In this document: positions 1 through 5,430 of the stretch, piece by piece
Position numbering within the stretch: position 1 is the stretch's first letter
Layout of the letters: each line of letters begins with the position of its first letter
Origin: JANNSW01 sp031431235
Lineage (GTDB): Bacteria; Pseudomonadota; Alphaproteobacteria; Rhizobiales; Hyphomicrobiaceae
Reading direction: 5' to 3'
Assembly (NCBI GenBank): GCA_031431235.1
Contig: JANPDA010000082.1
Coordinates: 1-6,166 of the forward strand
Length of the DNA stretch: 6,166 bases
Notes under the pieces: generated by a model
What the model saw: only the letters and a program-made list of their open reading frames with translations
The model's database searches: none
What the model was told of the DNA's origin: nothing
Program-made: the position numbers and the translations under genes

Positions 1-182
1 CAGAAATCAAGGCCAAGCACCCAGACATCGAATGGCGACGCATGGCCGATGCGGGCAATGTCTATCGTCACATCTACGACAAGGTCAGCACACGAATTCT
101 CTGGCAGACATTGAAAGACGACTTACCGGCGTTGCGACGGGCCACGGAGGCGATCAAGCAGAATCATCTGTCATCAGCTTGA
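1..182 (+). CDS. HepT-like (DUF86) toxin, C-terminal fragment
   Basis: The frame starting at base 3 is open from the left edge to a TGA at 180-182 and gives 59 residues, so the start and N-terminal half are outside the window. The fragment reads as the end of a HepT/DUF86 protein: a HPDIEW-type turn, then GNVYRHIYDKV, then a W..LKDDLPALRRA.EAI helix, all in the usual family order. HepT proteins are helical RNases or toxins paired with a minimal nucleotidyltransferase (MntA) antitoxin, which normally lies next to them; it would have to be upstream, outside the window. The family's RX4-6HXY motif is altered: the HxY is present (H23, Y25 of the fragment) but the usual Arg five residues before the His is Gly, and an Arg sits directly before the His. 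GC is 54% over the first 180 bases, lower than the neighbours, consistent with a mobile toxin-antitoxin module. The family assignment rests on recognised sequence pattern only. Confidence 0.72.
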   Translation, partial: EIKAKHPDIEWRRMADAGNVYRHIYDKVSTRILWQTLKDDLPALRRATEAIKQNHLSSA

Positions 183-198
183 GCGATCGACGAGCAGC

Positions 199-1515
199 CT
201 ACCGCTCCGCCCCCCGCATCCGCACGAACGGCCCCGGCACCTTCTCGCTGTCGAGCGGGCGTGGCGCGACGCGCTGGTCCCAGAGCTGGCCGAGCGCGCG
301 CATGTGCGCCTTCAGCCGGTCGCCATGGCGGGCGAGCCAACGGGGCAGCGAGCGGAACTCGGCGATGCGGGCTTTGCCGTCGCCGATGACGACGACCGGC
401 CAATCACCCACGAGCGCGTTGTCGATGCCGAACAGCTCGCGGCCCCACCACTGGGCCTCCCCGAACGCATGCCGGCCTTCCCCGCCCGACTTCATGGCGG
501 CGAGCACGGCAGGCGCCTCCGTCGAGCCTGCCGCCTCGACTGCCGAGCGCCAGAGGTCGAGCACCGCCACGTACTCCCATGACACCGCGCTCCACTCGCC
601 GGGAAAGCGCTGCTCGAACTCGGCGTAGAACTCCTTGGGCCGGTCGAATCCGATCGGTGCGGCAGCGAGCGCGGGATCGTCGAAATCGGGAAACTGGAAG
701 ACGAAGCCTTCCATGAATTCCCGCGACGTGCGCGCGATCAGCCGCGGGTAGCGGTCGCAGGTGCAGGACAGGAGCTGGCCCTTGTAGCCGCGCCGGAAGG
801 CTGCCTCGGTGAAGGCATGCACGAACGGCTCATAGCTCGTGCTCCAGCACACGATGTCGGGGGAAACCGAGAGCATCGAATCGACGATCGCCTCGACATC
901 GGCGGTTGCCGCTTCGAAGAAGATCTCGCGCGCGAGCGTGATACCGGCCGCCTCGAACGCCGCGCGGTAGGTCGCGATCGAGGGCAGCCCGAGCGCATCG
1001 CGCGGACCGCAGATCGCCGCCGTGCGCAGCTCCGGGCGTCGCTCGCTCAGCCACTCCACTCCGGTCACATTGTAGAGCGGATGCACCTCGGAGGGCGCAA
1101 TCAGGAACTCGGTATCGGGCGACAGGTCGCTCGGCAGCAGTGTCGAGGTCAGCACGCGCGCTTGCGTGACCAGCTCTTTCACCGGGGGAAACGTGTCGCC
1201 GCCCAGCATCAACAACAGTTCCACGCCCTCGTCTTGCACCAGCTTGCGTGCGCCTTGAAGCGCCCGGCCAGCGCTGTAGGTACAATCGAAGGCGAAAAGC
1301 TCCACTTGCGCCGGTCCGTTGGCGAGCCGGATGCCGCCTTGCGCATTCACCCGCTCGACCCAGATCTCGCAGCCCTTCAGACCCGGCCAGCCCCAGGCCC
1401 TGACCGCGCCCGACAGCGGCGCCAGGAACCCGACCTTGACCGCATGCGCCCGCCCGCGCCGGAAACCGGGCAAGGAGGCTGCGACCGAGAGGCGTGAGCC
1501 GAAGGAGGAGGTCAT
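199..1515 (-). CDS. ABC transporter substrate-binding protein, LivK/UrtA/AmiC-type (type 1 periplasmic binding fold)
   Basis: This 438-residue protein begins its mature fold at about residue 26 with VKVGFLAPLSG, followed by G..KGCEIWVERVNAQGGI and a central PLYNVTGVEWL segment. That order is typical of type 1 solute-binding proteins for branched-chain amino acids, urea or short amides. Residues in the second lobe (SPDIVCWSTSYEPF, then the YKGQLLSC region) fit the family, and the length matches. The ligand cannot be read from sequence. The ATG at 1515 was chosen because the mature domain follows closely and the longer upstream frame runs through repeat DNA. An ATG five codons upstream (1530) is an alternative, and neither has a strong Shine-Dalgarno. 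The leader has the SLPGF...RAHA shape of a Tat/Sec leader but lacks a twin Arg before FG and has Arg8 in the hydrophobic stretch, so export is uncertain. No permease or ATPase gene is adjacent: downstream it converges with the HepT-like gene after 16 bases, and upstream it diverges from a + strand unit. It therefore looks monocistronic and orphan. Confidence 0.85.
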   Translation of the reverse strand: MTSSFGSRLSVAASLPGFRRGRAHAVKVGFLAPLSGAVRAWGWPGLKGCEIWVERVNAQGGIRLANGPAQVELFAFDCTYSAGRALQGARKLVQDEGVELLLMLGGDTFPPVKELVTQARVLTSTLLPSDLSPDTEFLIAPSEVHPLYNVTGVEWLSERRPELRTAAICGPRDALGLPSIATYRAAFEAAGITLAREIFFEAATADVEAIVDSMLSVSPDIVCWSTSYEPFVHAFTEAAFRRGYKGQLLSCTCDRYPRLIARTSREFMEGFVFQFPDFDDPALAAAPIGFDRPKEFYAEFEQRFPGEWSAVSWEYVAVLDLWRSAVEAAGSTEAPAVLAAMKSGGEGRHAFGEAQWWGRELFGIDNALVGDWPVVVIGDGKARIAEFRSLPRWLARHGDRLKAHMRALGQLWDQRVAPRPLDSEKVPGPFVRMRGAER

Positions 1516-1715
1516 GGCGGCACCGACCATAGCCGACGGCCGGCGACAACGCCACGTGCGCCGCGGCCGGCCAGGGAACGCAGGGTCTGGAACGCAGGGT
1601 CTGGAACGCGAGGTCCGACCCCGTTTCACCTCGCGCGCATCCATGCTAACGGGGCGTATCCGGATTTTGATCGCCGCGCAGGACGCGCCGCCCACTCGCG
1701 CAACAGGAAGCTCCC
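1516..1715. promoter_or_regulatory. Divergent intergenic region between the binding-protein gene and the three-gene unit
   Basis: These 200 bases separate two divergently transcribed genes, so promoters for both should lie here. I see no convincing -35/-10 pair. The best candidate on the + strand is a weak TTTCAC (1624-1629) with GCTAAC (1645-1650) at only 15 bases spacing, which I do not trust. The middle is occupied by a short tandem repeat and hairpin, listed separately. The right end carries the ribosome binding site of the next gene (AGGAAG, 1705-1710, five bases before the ATG). Confidence 0.4.
1576..1635. repeat. 14-bp tandem repeat merging into a hairpin; degenerate copy of the GGGGTCNGACCCC repeat family
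   Basis: Two perfect copies of GAACGCAGGGTCTG (1576-1589, 1590-1603) are followed by a third, diverged copy (GAACGCGAGGTCCG, 1604-1617). The third copy runs into an 8-bp inverted repeat, CGCGAGGT (1607-1614) and ACCTCGCG (1628-1635), with a 13-base loop. The loop (1615-1627), read on the - strand, is GAAACGGGGTCGG, identical over 13 bases to 5325-5337 in the element downstream of the three-gene unit. This links the two sites as members of one dispersed repeat family, here in opposite orientation. Confidence 0.75.
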
Positions 1716-2885
1716 ATGGCCCCCGCCCTCACCGCACTGAAGCGCCTCGACAAAGCCCTCGAGCAGGTCCGCGACCTCGGGCTCGAGGTCAAGTCGTCCG
1801 AGGATTCCCCGATCGGGGGTCTGCTCGAGCAGATCTACGAGCTCGACCATGAAAGCGTGACCATCATCGCCAAGACGCTGGCCGCGGTCTCGACCTTCAA
1901 CGACATCGTCCGCAACGAGATTTCGGCGATGGAGATCGGCGAGCGCTACGAGGACATCGTGCGCGCGTTCAACTCGATCCGCGACGATTCCAAGCGCCTC
2001 GTCGATCAGCTGGCGGACGGCAAGATCAACACTTTCGAGCGCGTATCCAACGTCTGGATGAAGGTGCGCCGTGGCGATATCGCCGACCGCTTCGAGGAGA
2101 TCCGCCACGTCTATCTCGAGGTCGCCAAGGACGCCAAGGACCAGATCGTGCGCGAAGGCCGCATCCTGACGGCCTATGCGGACTTCCGCGGCGCCTACAA
2201 GCAGGCTCAGGTGCTCTCGCTCAAGGTGCTGCAGGCGGCCGAGAAAACCCTTGCCGCCGCCAAGACCGAGCTCGGCAAGGCGGCACAGACCGTCGACGCC
2301 TTCAAGGGCGAGGACCTGACCGCACGCGCCGAGCTCGAGATGGCGCGCGACGATCAGATCAGGAAGCTGCAGGACGAGGAGAAGCGCTACCAGATCGCCA
2401 AGGACCTCGCCGACAATCTGACCATCGGCTACAACACCTCCGAGGTGATCATGTCGCGCCTGCTGCAGACGACCAGCGCCAAGGAGCGCGTCTATCAGCA
2501 GGCGATCAGCTTCTTCTCGACCAACGAAGCGGTGCTGACCGCGCTGAAGGCGTCCTTCACCGGCCTGTTCGGCCTCAACGAATCGACCCGTGCGCTGGAG
2601 AGCATGAAGAAGGGGGTCGAGGAAAGCCTCGAGACCATCTCGCAGATGGGCGAGAAGGTGCAGGAGGCCGCGGTGCGGGCAGGCTATGGCCCGACCATCC
2701 GGGTGGAGGCGGTCAAGAAGCTCGTCGACTCGGTCGTCAACTTCCAGATCCGCTCGCGCGAGATCATCGAGGAGATGCGGGTGCTGGCGACGCGCAACTC
2801 CCAGGAGATCCGCGAGGCGGTCGAGGACGGCAAGCGCCGGCTGGCACGTCTGTCGGTCGAGGGCGGCCAATTGCTGGAGAAGTAG
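1716..2885 (+). CDS. Uncharacterised long alpha-helical (coiled-coil) protein, first gene of a three-gene unit
   Basis: This 389-residue protein has no signal peptide, no membrane segment and no cysteine. It is almost wholly predicted helix, with many Glu/Lys/Arg and heptad-like spacing. A helical N-terminal part (about 1-115) contains SPIGGLLEQIYELDHESV and GERYEDIVRAFNSIRDDSKRL. A second part (about 120-235) contains DIADRFEEIRHVYLEVAKDAKDQIVREG and a long coiled coil. The C-terminal part (about 250-385) contains LLQTTSAKERVYQQAISFFSTN and several more helices. I recognise no catalytic motif. The order of helices loosely recalls TelA-type (toxic anion resistance) proteins, and similar proteins are sometimes labelled 'cell surface protein', but the similarity is too weak to name it. 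The ATG at 1716 has AGGAAG five bases upstream. The DUF6384-like gene follows after 71 bases of inverted repeat. A role as a soluble partner of that membrane protein is inferred from context. Confidence 0.8.
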   Translation: MAPALTALKRLDKALEQVRDLGLEVKSSEDSPIGGLLEQIYELDHESVTIIAKTLAAVSTFNDIVRNEISAMEIGERYEDIVRAFNSIRDDSKRLVDQLADGKINTFERVSNVWMKVRRGDIADRFEEIRHVYLEVAKDAKDQIVREGRILTAYADFRGAYKQAQVLSLKVLQAAEKTLAAAKTELGKAAQTVDAFKGEDLTARAELEMARDDQIRKLQDEEKRYQIAKDLADNLTIGYNTSEVIMSRLLQTTSAKERVYQQAISFFSTNEAVLTALKASFTGLFGLNESTRALESMKKGVEESLETISQMGEKVQEAAVRAGYGPTIRVEAVKKLVDSVVNFQIRSREIIEEMRVLATRNSQEIREAVEDGKRRLARLSVEGGQLLEK

Positions 2886-2890
2886 GGTTT

Positions 2891-2956
2891 GGGGTCGGAC
2901 CCCTTGGCCCGACCGTTCCTGACGACTGCAAACCCGAGCCCAAGGGGTCTGACCCC
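2891..2956. repeat. Inverted-repeat (BIME/REP-like) element between the first and second genes of the unit
   Basis: The left arm GGGGTCGGACCCCTTGG (2891-2907) is the reverse complement, with one mismatch, of the right arm CCAAGGGGTCTGACCCC (2940-2956), with 32 bases between. Each arm contains its own odd-centred palindrome GGGGTCNGACCCC. The RNA could form a 17-bp stem in which the mismatch becomes a G-U pair. The element fills almost all of the 71-base gap and ends at the base before the next ATG. No T-run follows the stem, so it does not look like a classic intrinsic terminator. It resembles paired REP sequences; stabilising upstream mRNA or adjusting expression between cistrons is inference. 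Confidence 0.85.
2942..2947 (+). promoter_or_regulatory. Shine-Dalgarno-like AAGGGG inside the repeat arm
   Basis: AAGGGG lies nine bases before the ATG at 2957 and is the only purine-rich ribosome-binding candidate at suitable distance. It supports 2957 over the in-frame ATG at 2963, which would be 15 bases away. It belongs to the right arm of the inverted repeat (2940-2956), so the stem would hide it when folded. Confidence 0.5.
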
Positions 2957-3907
2957 ATGACCATGACAGCGACCGCAACCCCAGACCCGAAAACTCCCCC
3001 GCTCGACGACATCATGATCGCCATGGATGTCGTCGACACGCTGCGCCACGACGAGCGCATCGTCGAGCGCGAGCTCGACGACGACGAGCGGCGCAAGCGG
3101 CTGATCGAGCGGCTGCGCGAGATCTACCATGGGCAGGGCATCGAGGTGTCCGACCGCATCCTGGAGGACGGCGTCACGGCGCTGGAGCAGGAGCGGTTCA
3201 CCTACCGCCCGCCGCCCGACGGCCTCGCGACGCGCCTGGCCCGGCTCTATGTGACACGGGAGCAGTGGGGCAAGTGGATCGCCGGCGGGCTGGCCGGCCT
3301 CGCGCTGTTGTGGGGCGCCAATCATCTGCTCTATGAGCGACCCCGCCTCCTGGCCGCCGAGGAGCTGCGGGTGGAGCTGGCCGACCGGCTGCCCTCGGCG
3401 ATCGAGCGCGCCGCCGCCGACATCGGCACCGAGGCCCGCGACAAGCGCGTCAGGGAGAAGGCCGAGGTGCTCGCGAAATCCGGGCTCAACGCGGCAGCGG
3501 CTGGCAACGCGGCTGCGGCTCAGGCCGCCGAGCAGGAGCTGGCGGCGACTCTTGCCCGGCTGCGCGAGGAGTTCACGATCCGCATCGTCAGTCGCCAGGG
3601 CGAGCTCTCGGGCCTCTGGCGCCTGCCCGACCGCAACCCCGAGGTCTACAATTACTATCTCGTGGTGGAAGCGATCGACCGCAACGGCAATGCGGTGACG
3701 CAGGAGATCCTCAACGAGGAAACGGGCAAGCGCGAGCGGGTGACGACCTGGGCCGTCCGGGTCGAGCGTGAGGTGCTGGAAGCAGTGAGCAAGGACAAGA
3801 AGGACGACGGCATCGTGCAGAAATCGGAGGCGGGTGCGAAACTGAGGGGCGATCTCGAGCCGGCCTGGTCCGTTCCCATCGCCGGCGGCGCGATCACGAG
3901 GTGGTGA
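2957..3907 (+). CDS. DUF6384-like single-pass membrane protein
   Basis: This 316-residue protein contains PLDDIMIAMDVVDTLRHDERIVERELDDDERR (about 15-46) and LIERLREIYHGQGIEVSDRILEDGVTALEQERFTYRPP (about 49-87). I associate this N-terminal domain with the DUF6384 family, which has no known biochemical function. One hydrophobic segment at about 107-125 (WIAGGLAGLALLWGAN) is the only membrane helix. The N-terminal domain is probably cytoplasmic, and the C-terminal part (about 128-316: an Ala-rich helical stalk, then a likely beta-containing domain with YNYYLVVEAIDRNGNAVTQEI) would lie on the other side; topology is inferred. No cysteine is present. The ATG at 2957 abuts a repeat arm that supplies the likely ribosome binding site. 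The next gene starts four bases after the stop, so the two are almost certainly co-transcribed and translationally coupled. Confidence 0.82.
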   Translation: MTMTATATPDPKTPPLDDIMIAMDVVDTLRHDERIVERELDDDERRKRLIERLREIYHGQGIEVSDRILEDGVTALEQERFTYRPPPDGLATRLARLYVTREQWGKWIAGGLAGLALLWGANHLLYERPRLLAAEELRVELADRLPSAIERAAADIGTEARDKRVREKAEVLAKSGLNAAAAGNAAAAQAAEQELAATLARLREEFTIRIVSRQGELSGLWRLPDRNPEVYNYYLVVEAIDRNGNAVTQEILNEETGKRERVTTWAVRVEREVLEAVSKDKKDDGIVQKSEAGAKLRGDLEPAWSVPIAGGAITRW

Positions 3908-3911
3908 GGGC

Positions 3912-5312
3912 ATGGCGACCGGACAGGCTACGTTGGCGGAGATCGAGCGCGCGATTGCGGATTTGCGCGAGAAGGAGGGGGCGGTCCAGAACCGGCTCGA
4001 AGCCTCCAATGCCGAGCGCTCGAAGCTGCTGGAGAGCCGCACCAGGGCTTTCCGCGAAATGGCCGAGGTGCGCACCCGCCATGCCGTTGCCGATGGCGTG
4101 GTCGACGACGCCGACCGGCTGCAGCATCGCGTGGCTGCGATTCTGGCGGCGCGGCAAACAACCATCGACAGTCTAAAGCAACGTCTCGCCGCCGCCGAGC
4201 AGCGGCTGAAGAAGCTGAACGAGGAACGCGCCGGGCTCGTCGGGGAGATCGCCGCGCTCGACGCTCGCCTCGACCAGGTCGCGAGCGAGGCGCGCCTCGC
4301 CCTCGACAGCGATGCCCACTATCGCGACCAGCGCGCAAAGCGTGATGCCGCGCGCGAGACCCACGACAAGGCCAGAGCCAAGGCCGAGATCGCCGAGGAG
4401 GACCGCCAGACGAAGGGGAGGACCTACGAGCACGATCCACTTTTCATGTATCTCTGGCGCCGCCGCTACGGTCTCGAGGGCTACCGCCCGATGGCGCTCG
4501 TCCGCATCGCCGACAATCAGGTCGCCCGGCTCGTCGGCTATCACGATGCGCGTGCCAACTACGCCGTGCTGATCGAGATCCCCAAGCGCCTTGGCGAGCA
4601 TGCGGCGCGACGGGCCGAGCTGCTCGACCAGGAGCGGGCGAGCCTCGAATCGATCGAGGCCGAGAAGATCCGCGCGCTTGCGGGCAAGGATCTGCCGGCC
4701 GGGCTCGCCGTCGCTCGTGAGCGTCAGACCATGCTCAATGGCGAGATCGAGAGGATCACCGCCGAGATGGCGGAAATTTCCAAGGGGCTCAATCGCTATG
4801 CCGAGGGGCTCGACGATTCGTTTCGCGAGGCGGTCTCGATCTCGGCGGAGTTTCTGGAGGATGAGAGCTACCAGCGCCTCGTTCAACTCGCCCGCGAGAC
4901 CGTCGAGCCGACCGACGACGAGATCGCCGAGCGCATCGCCGCAATCGACCGCAAGCTCGACGAGCTGTCGGAGCATGTCGAGGAGGGCCGTCAGGAGCTG
5001 GAGCAATTGTCCAAGCGCCGCGAGGAGCTGATCCGCGTCGCCGCCGACTTCCGCCGGTCGCACTACGACGAGCCCGGCTCGGTGCTGGAGCCCGACGGCG
5101 ATCTCAATCACATGCTGGAGGAGCTGCTGAAGGGCGTGATCACCGGCATCGAGTACTCGACCCGGGCCCGGCGCGCCCAGCGCTGGGACTGGCGTCCGGC
5201 CGACCCCTTCCGCCGCAGCGCCGGCATGCCGCCATTCGGCGGCCGCAGTGGCAGTGGTCGCAGTGGCAGTGGCCGCAGTGACGGCGGTTTCAAGACCGGT
5301 GGCGGGTTCTGA
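3912..5312 (+). CDS. Uncharacterised coiled-coil protein with Gly-rich C-terminal tail, third gene of the unit
   Basis: This 466-residue protein starts with a coiled coil at about 5-165. A compact conserved-looking segment follows at about 172-232 (YEHDPLFMYLWRRRYG, YRPMALVRIADNQVARLVGYHDARANY, EIPKRLGEH), then a second coiled coil at about 233-380. A short DLNHMLEELLKGVITGIEY motif lies at about 397-415. The tail is basic and low-complexity, with GRSGS repeats, and ends GGFKTGGGF. There is no signal peptide, membrane helix or cysteine, and I see no catalytic motif. I associate the YLWRRRYG/VGYxDARANY segment with proteins encoded next to DUF6384 genes, but no function is established that I know of. 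The start at 3912 is four bases after the previous stop, with GTGAGGG overlapping that stop as a weak ribosome binding site. The arrangement suggests a soluble partner of the membrane protein encoded just upstream. Confidence 0.82.
   Translation: MATGQATLAEIERAIADLREKEGAVQNRLEASNAERSKLLESRTRAFREMAEVRTRHAVADGVVDDADRLQHRVAAILAARQTTIDSLKQRLAAAEQRLKKLNEERAGLVGEIAALDARLDQVASEARLALDSDAHYRDQRAKRDAARETHDKARAKAEIAEEDRQTKGRTYEHDPLFMYLWRRRYGLEGYRPMALVRIADNQVARLVGYHDARANYAVLIEIPKRLGEHAARRAELLDQERASLESIEAEKIRALAGKDLPAGLAVARERQTMLNGEIERITAEMAEISKGLNRYAEGLDDSFREAVSISAEFLEDESYQRLVQLARETVEPTDDEIAERIAAIDRKLDELSEHVEEGRQELEQLSKRREELIRVAADFRRSHYDEPGSVLEPDGDLNHMLEELLKGVITGIEYSTRARRAQRWDWRPADPFRRSAGMPPFGGRSGSGRSGSGRSDGGFKTGGGF
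5241..5285 (+). repeat. 15-bp in-frame tandem repeat encoding GRSGS
   Basis: Two nearly identical 15-base units (5241-5255 and 5256-5270, differing at one base, GGCCGC versus GGTCGC) are followed by a third, diverged unit (5271-5285). They encode GRSGS, GRSGS, GRSDG in the C-terminal tail of the preceding coiled-coil gene. The period is a multiple of three, so slippage would change tail length without a frameshift. Confidence 0.8.
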
Positions 5313-5321
5313 CGCTGCTGG

Positions 5322-5412
5322 GAAGAAACGGGGTCGGGAAGAAACGGGGCCGGACCCCTTGGCCTCGGCGCCTCTGAAACCCGTCGACATCCTGCCCAAG
5401 GGGTCTGACCCC
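5322..5412. repeat. Second inverted-repeat (BIME/REP-like) element with a 16-bp tandem duplication, between convergent genes
   Basis: GAAGAAACGGGGTCGG (5322-5337) is followed directly by a second copy with one change (5338-5353). The second copy contributes to a left arm GGGGCCGGACCCCTTGG (5346-5362), which pairs with the right arm CCAAGGGGTCTGACCCC (5396-5412) across 33 bases. The right arm is identical over 17 bases to that at 2940-2956, and the left arm differs from 2891-2907 at one base. It lies between the stop of the three-gene unit (5312) and that of the opposing gene (5431). No T-run follows the stem on either strand, so a rho-independent terminator is not directly supported, although such elements commonly sit at transcript 3' ends. 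Confidence 0.85.
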
Positions 5413-5430
5413 ACTGATCACCGCACCGCG

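Noticed and set aside
32..628. 198-codon open frame on the + strand at the left end
   Set aside because: It is out of frame with the HepT-like fragment and antisense to the binding protein, and its Ser/Arg/Pro-rich composition is that of a shadow frame.
2891..2956. Insertion sequence or MITE with terminal inverted repeats
   Set aside because: No transposase gene lies between any pair of repeats, and no target-site duplication is visible in the bases flanking either element.
1626..2978. 450-codon open frame on the - strand opposite the first gene of the unit
   Set aside because: It is the antisense shadow of a high-GC coding frame. Its protein is Leu/Asp/Arg/His-rich without family features, and it crosses the repeat element and intergenic DNA.
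2684..4165. 493-codon open frame on the - strand
   Set aside because: It spans parts of three + strand genes, the intergenic repeat and the gene 2/3 junction; its composition is typical of a reverse-strand shadow.
5346..5412. Rho-independent terminator between the convergent genes
   Set aside because: The stem is strong, but the loop is 33 bases long and neither side is followed by a T-run; it fits a REP-like element better.
4173..5414. 413-codon open frame on the - strand opposite the third gene
   Set aside because: It starts inside the coding region, runs through the GRSGS repeat and the inverted-repeat element, and shows no recognisable domain; the + strand frame is clearly coding.
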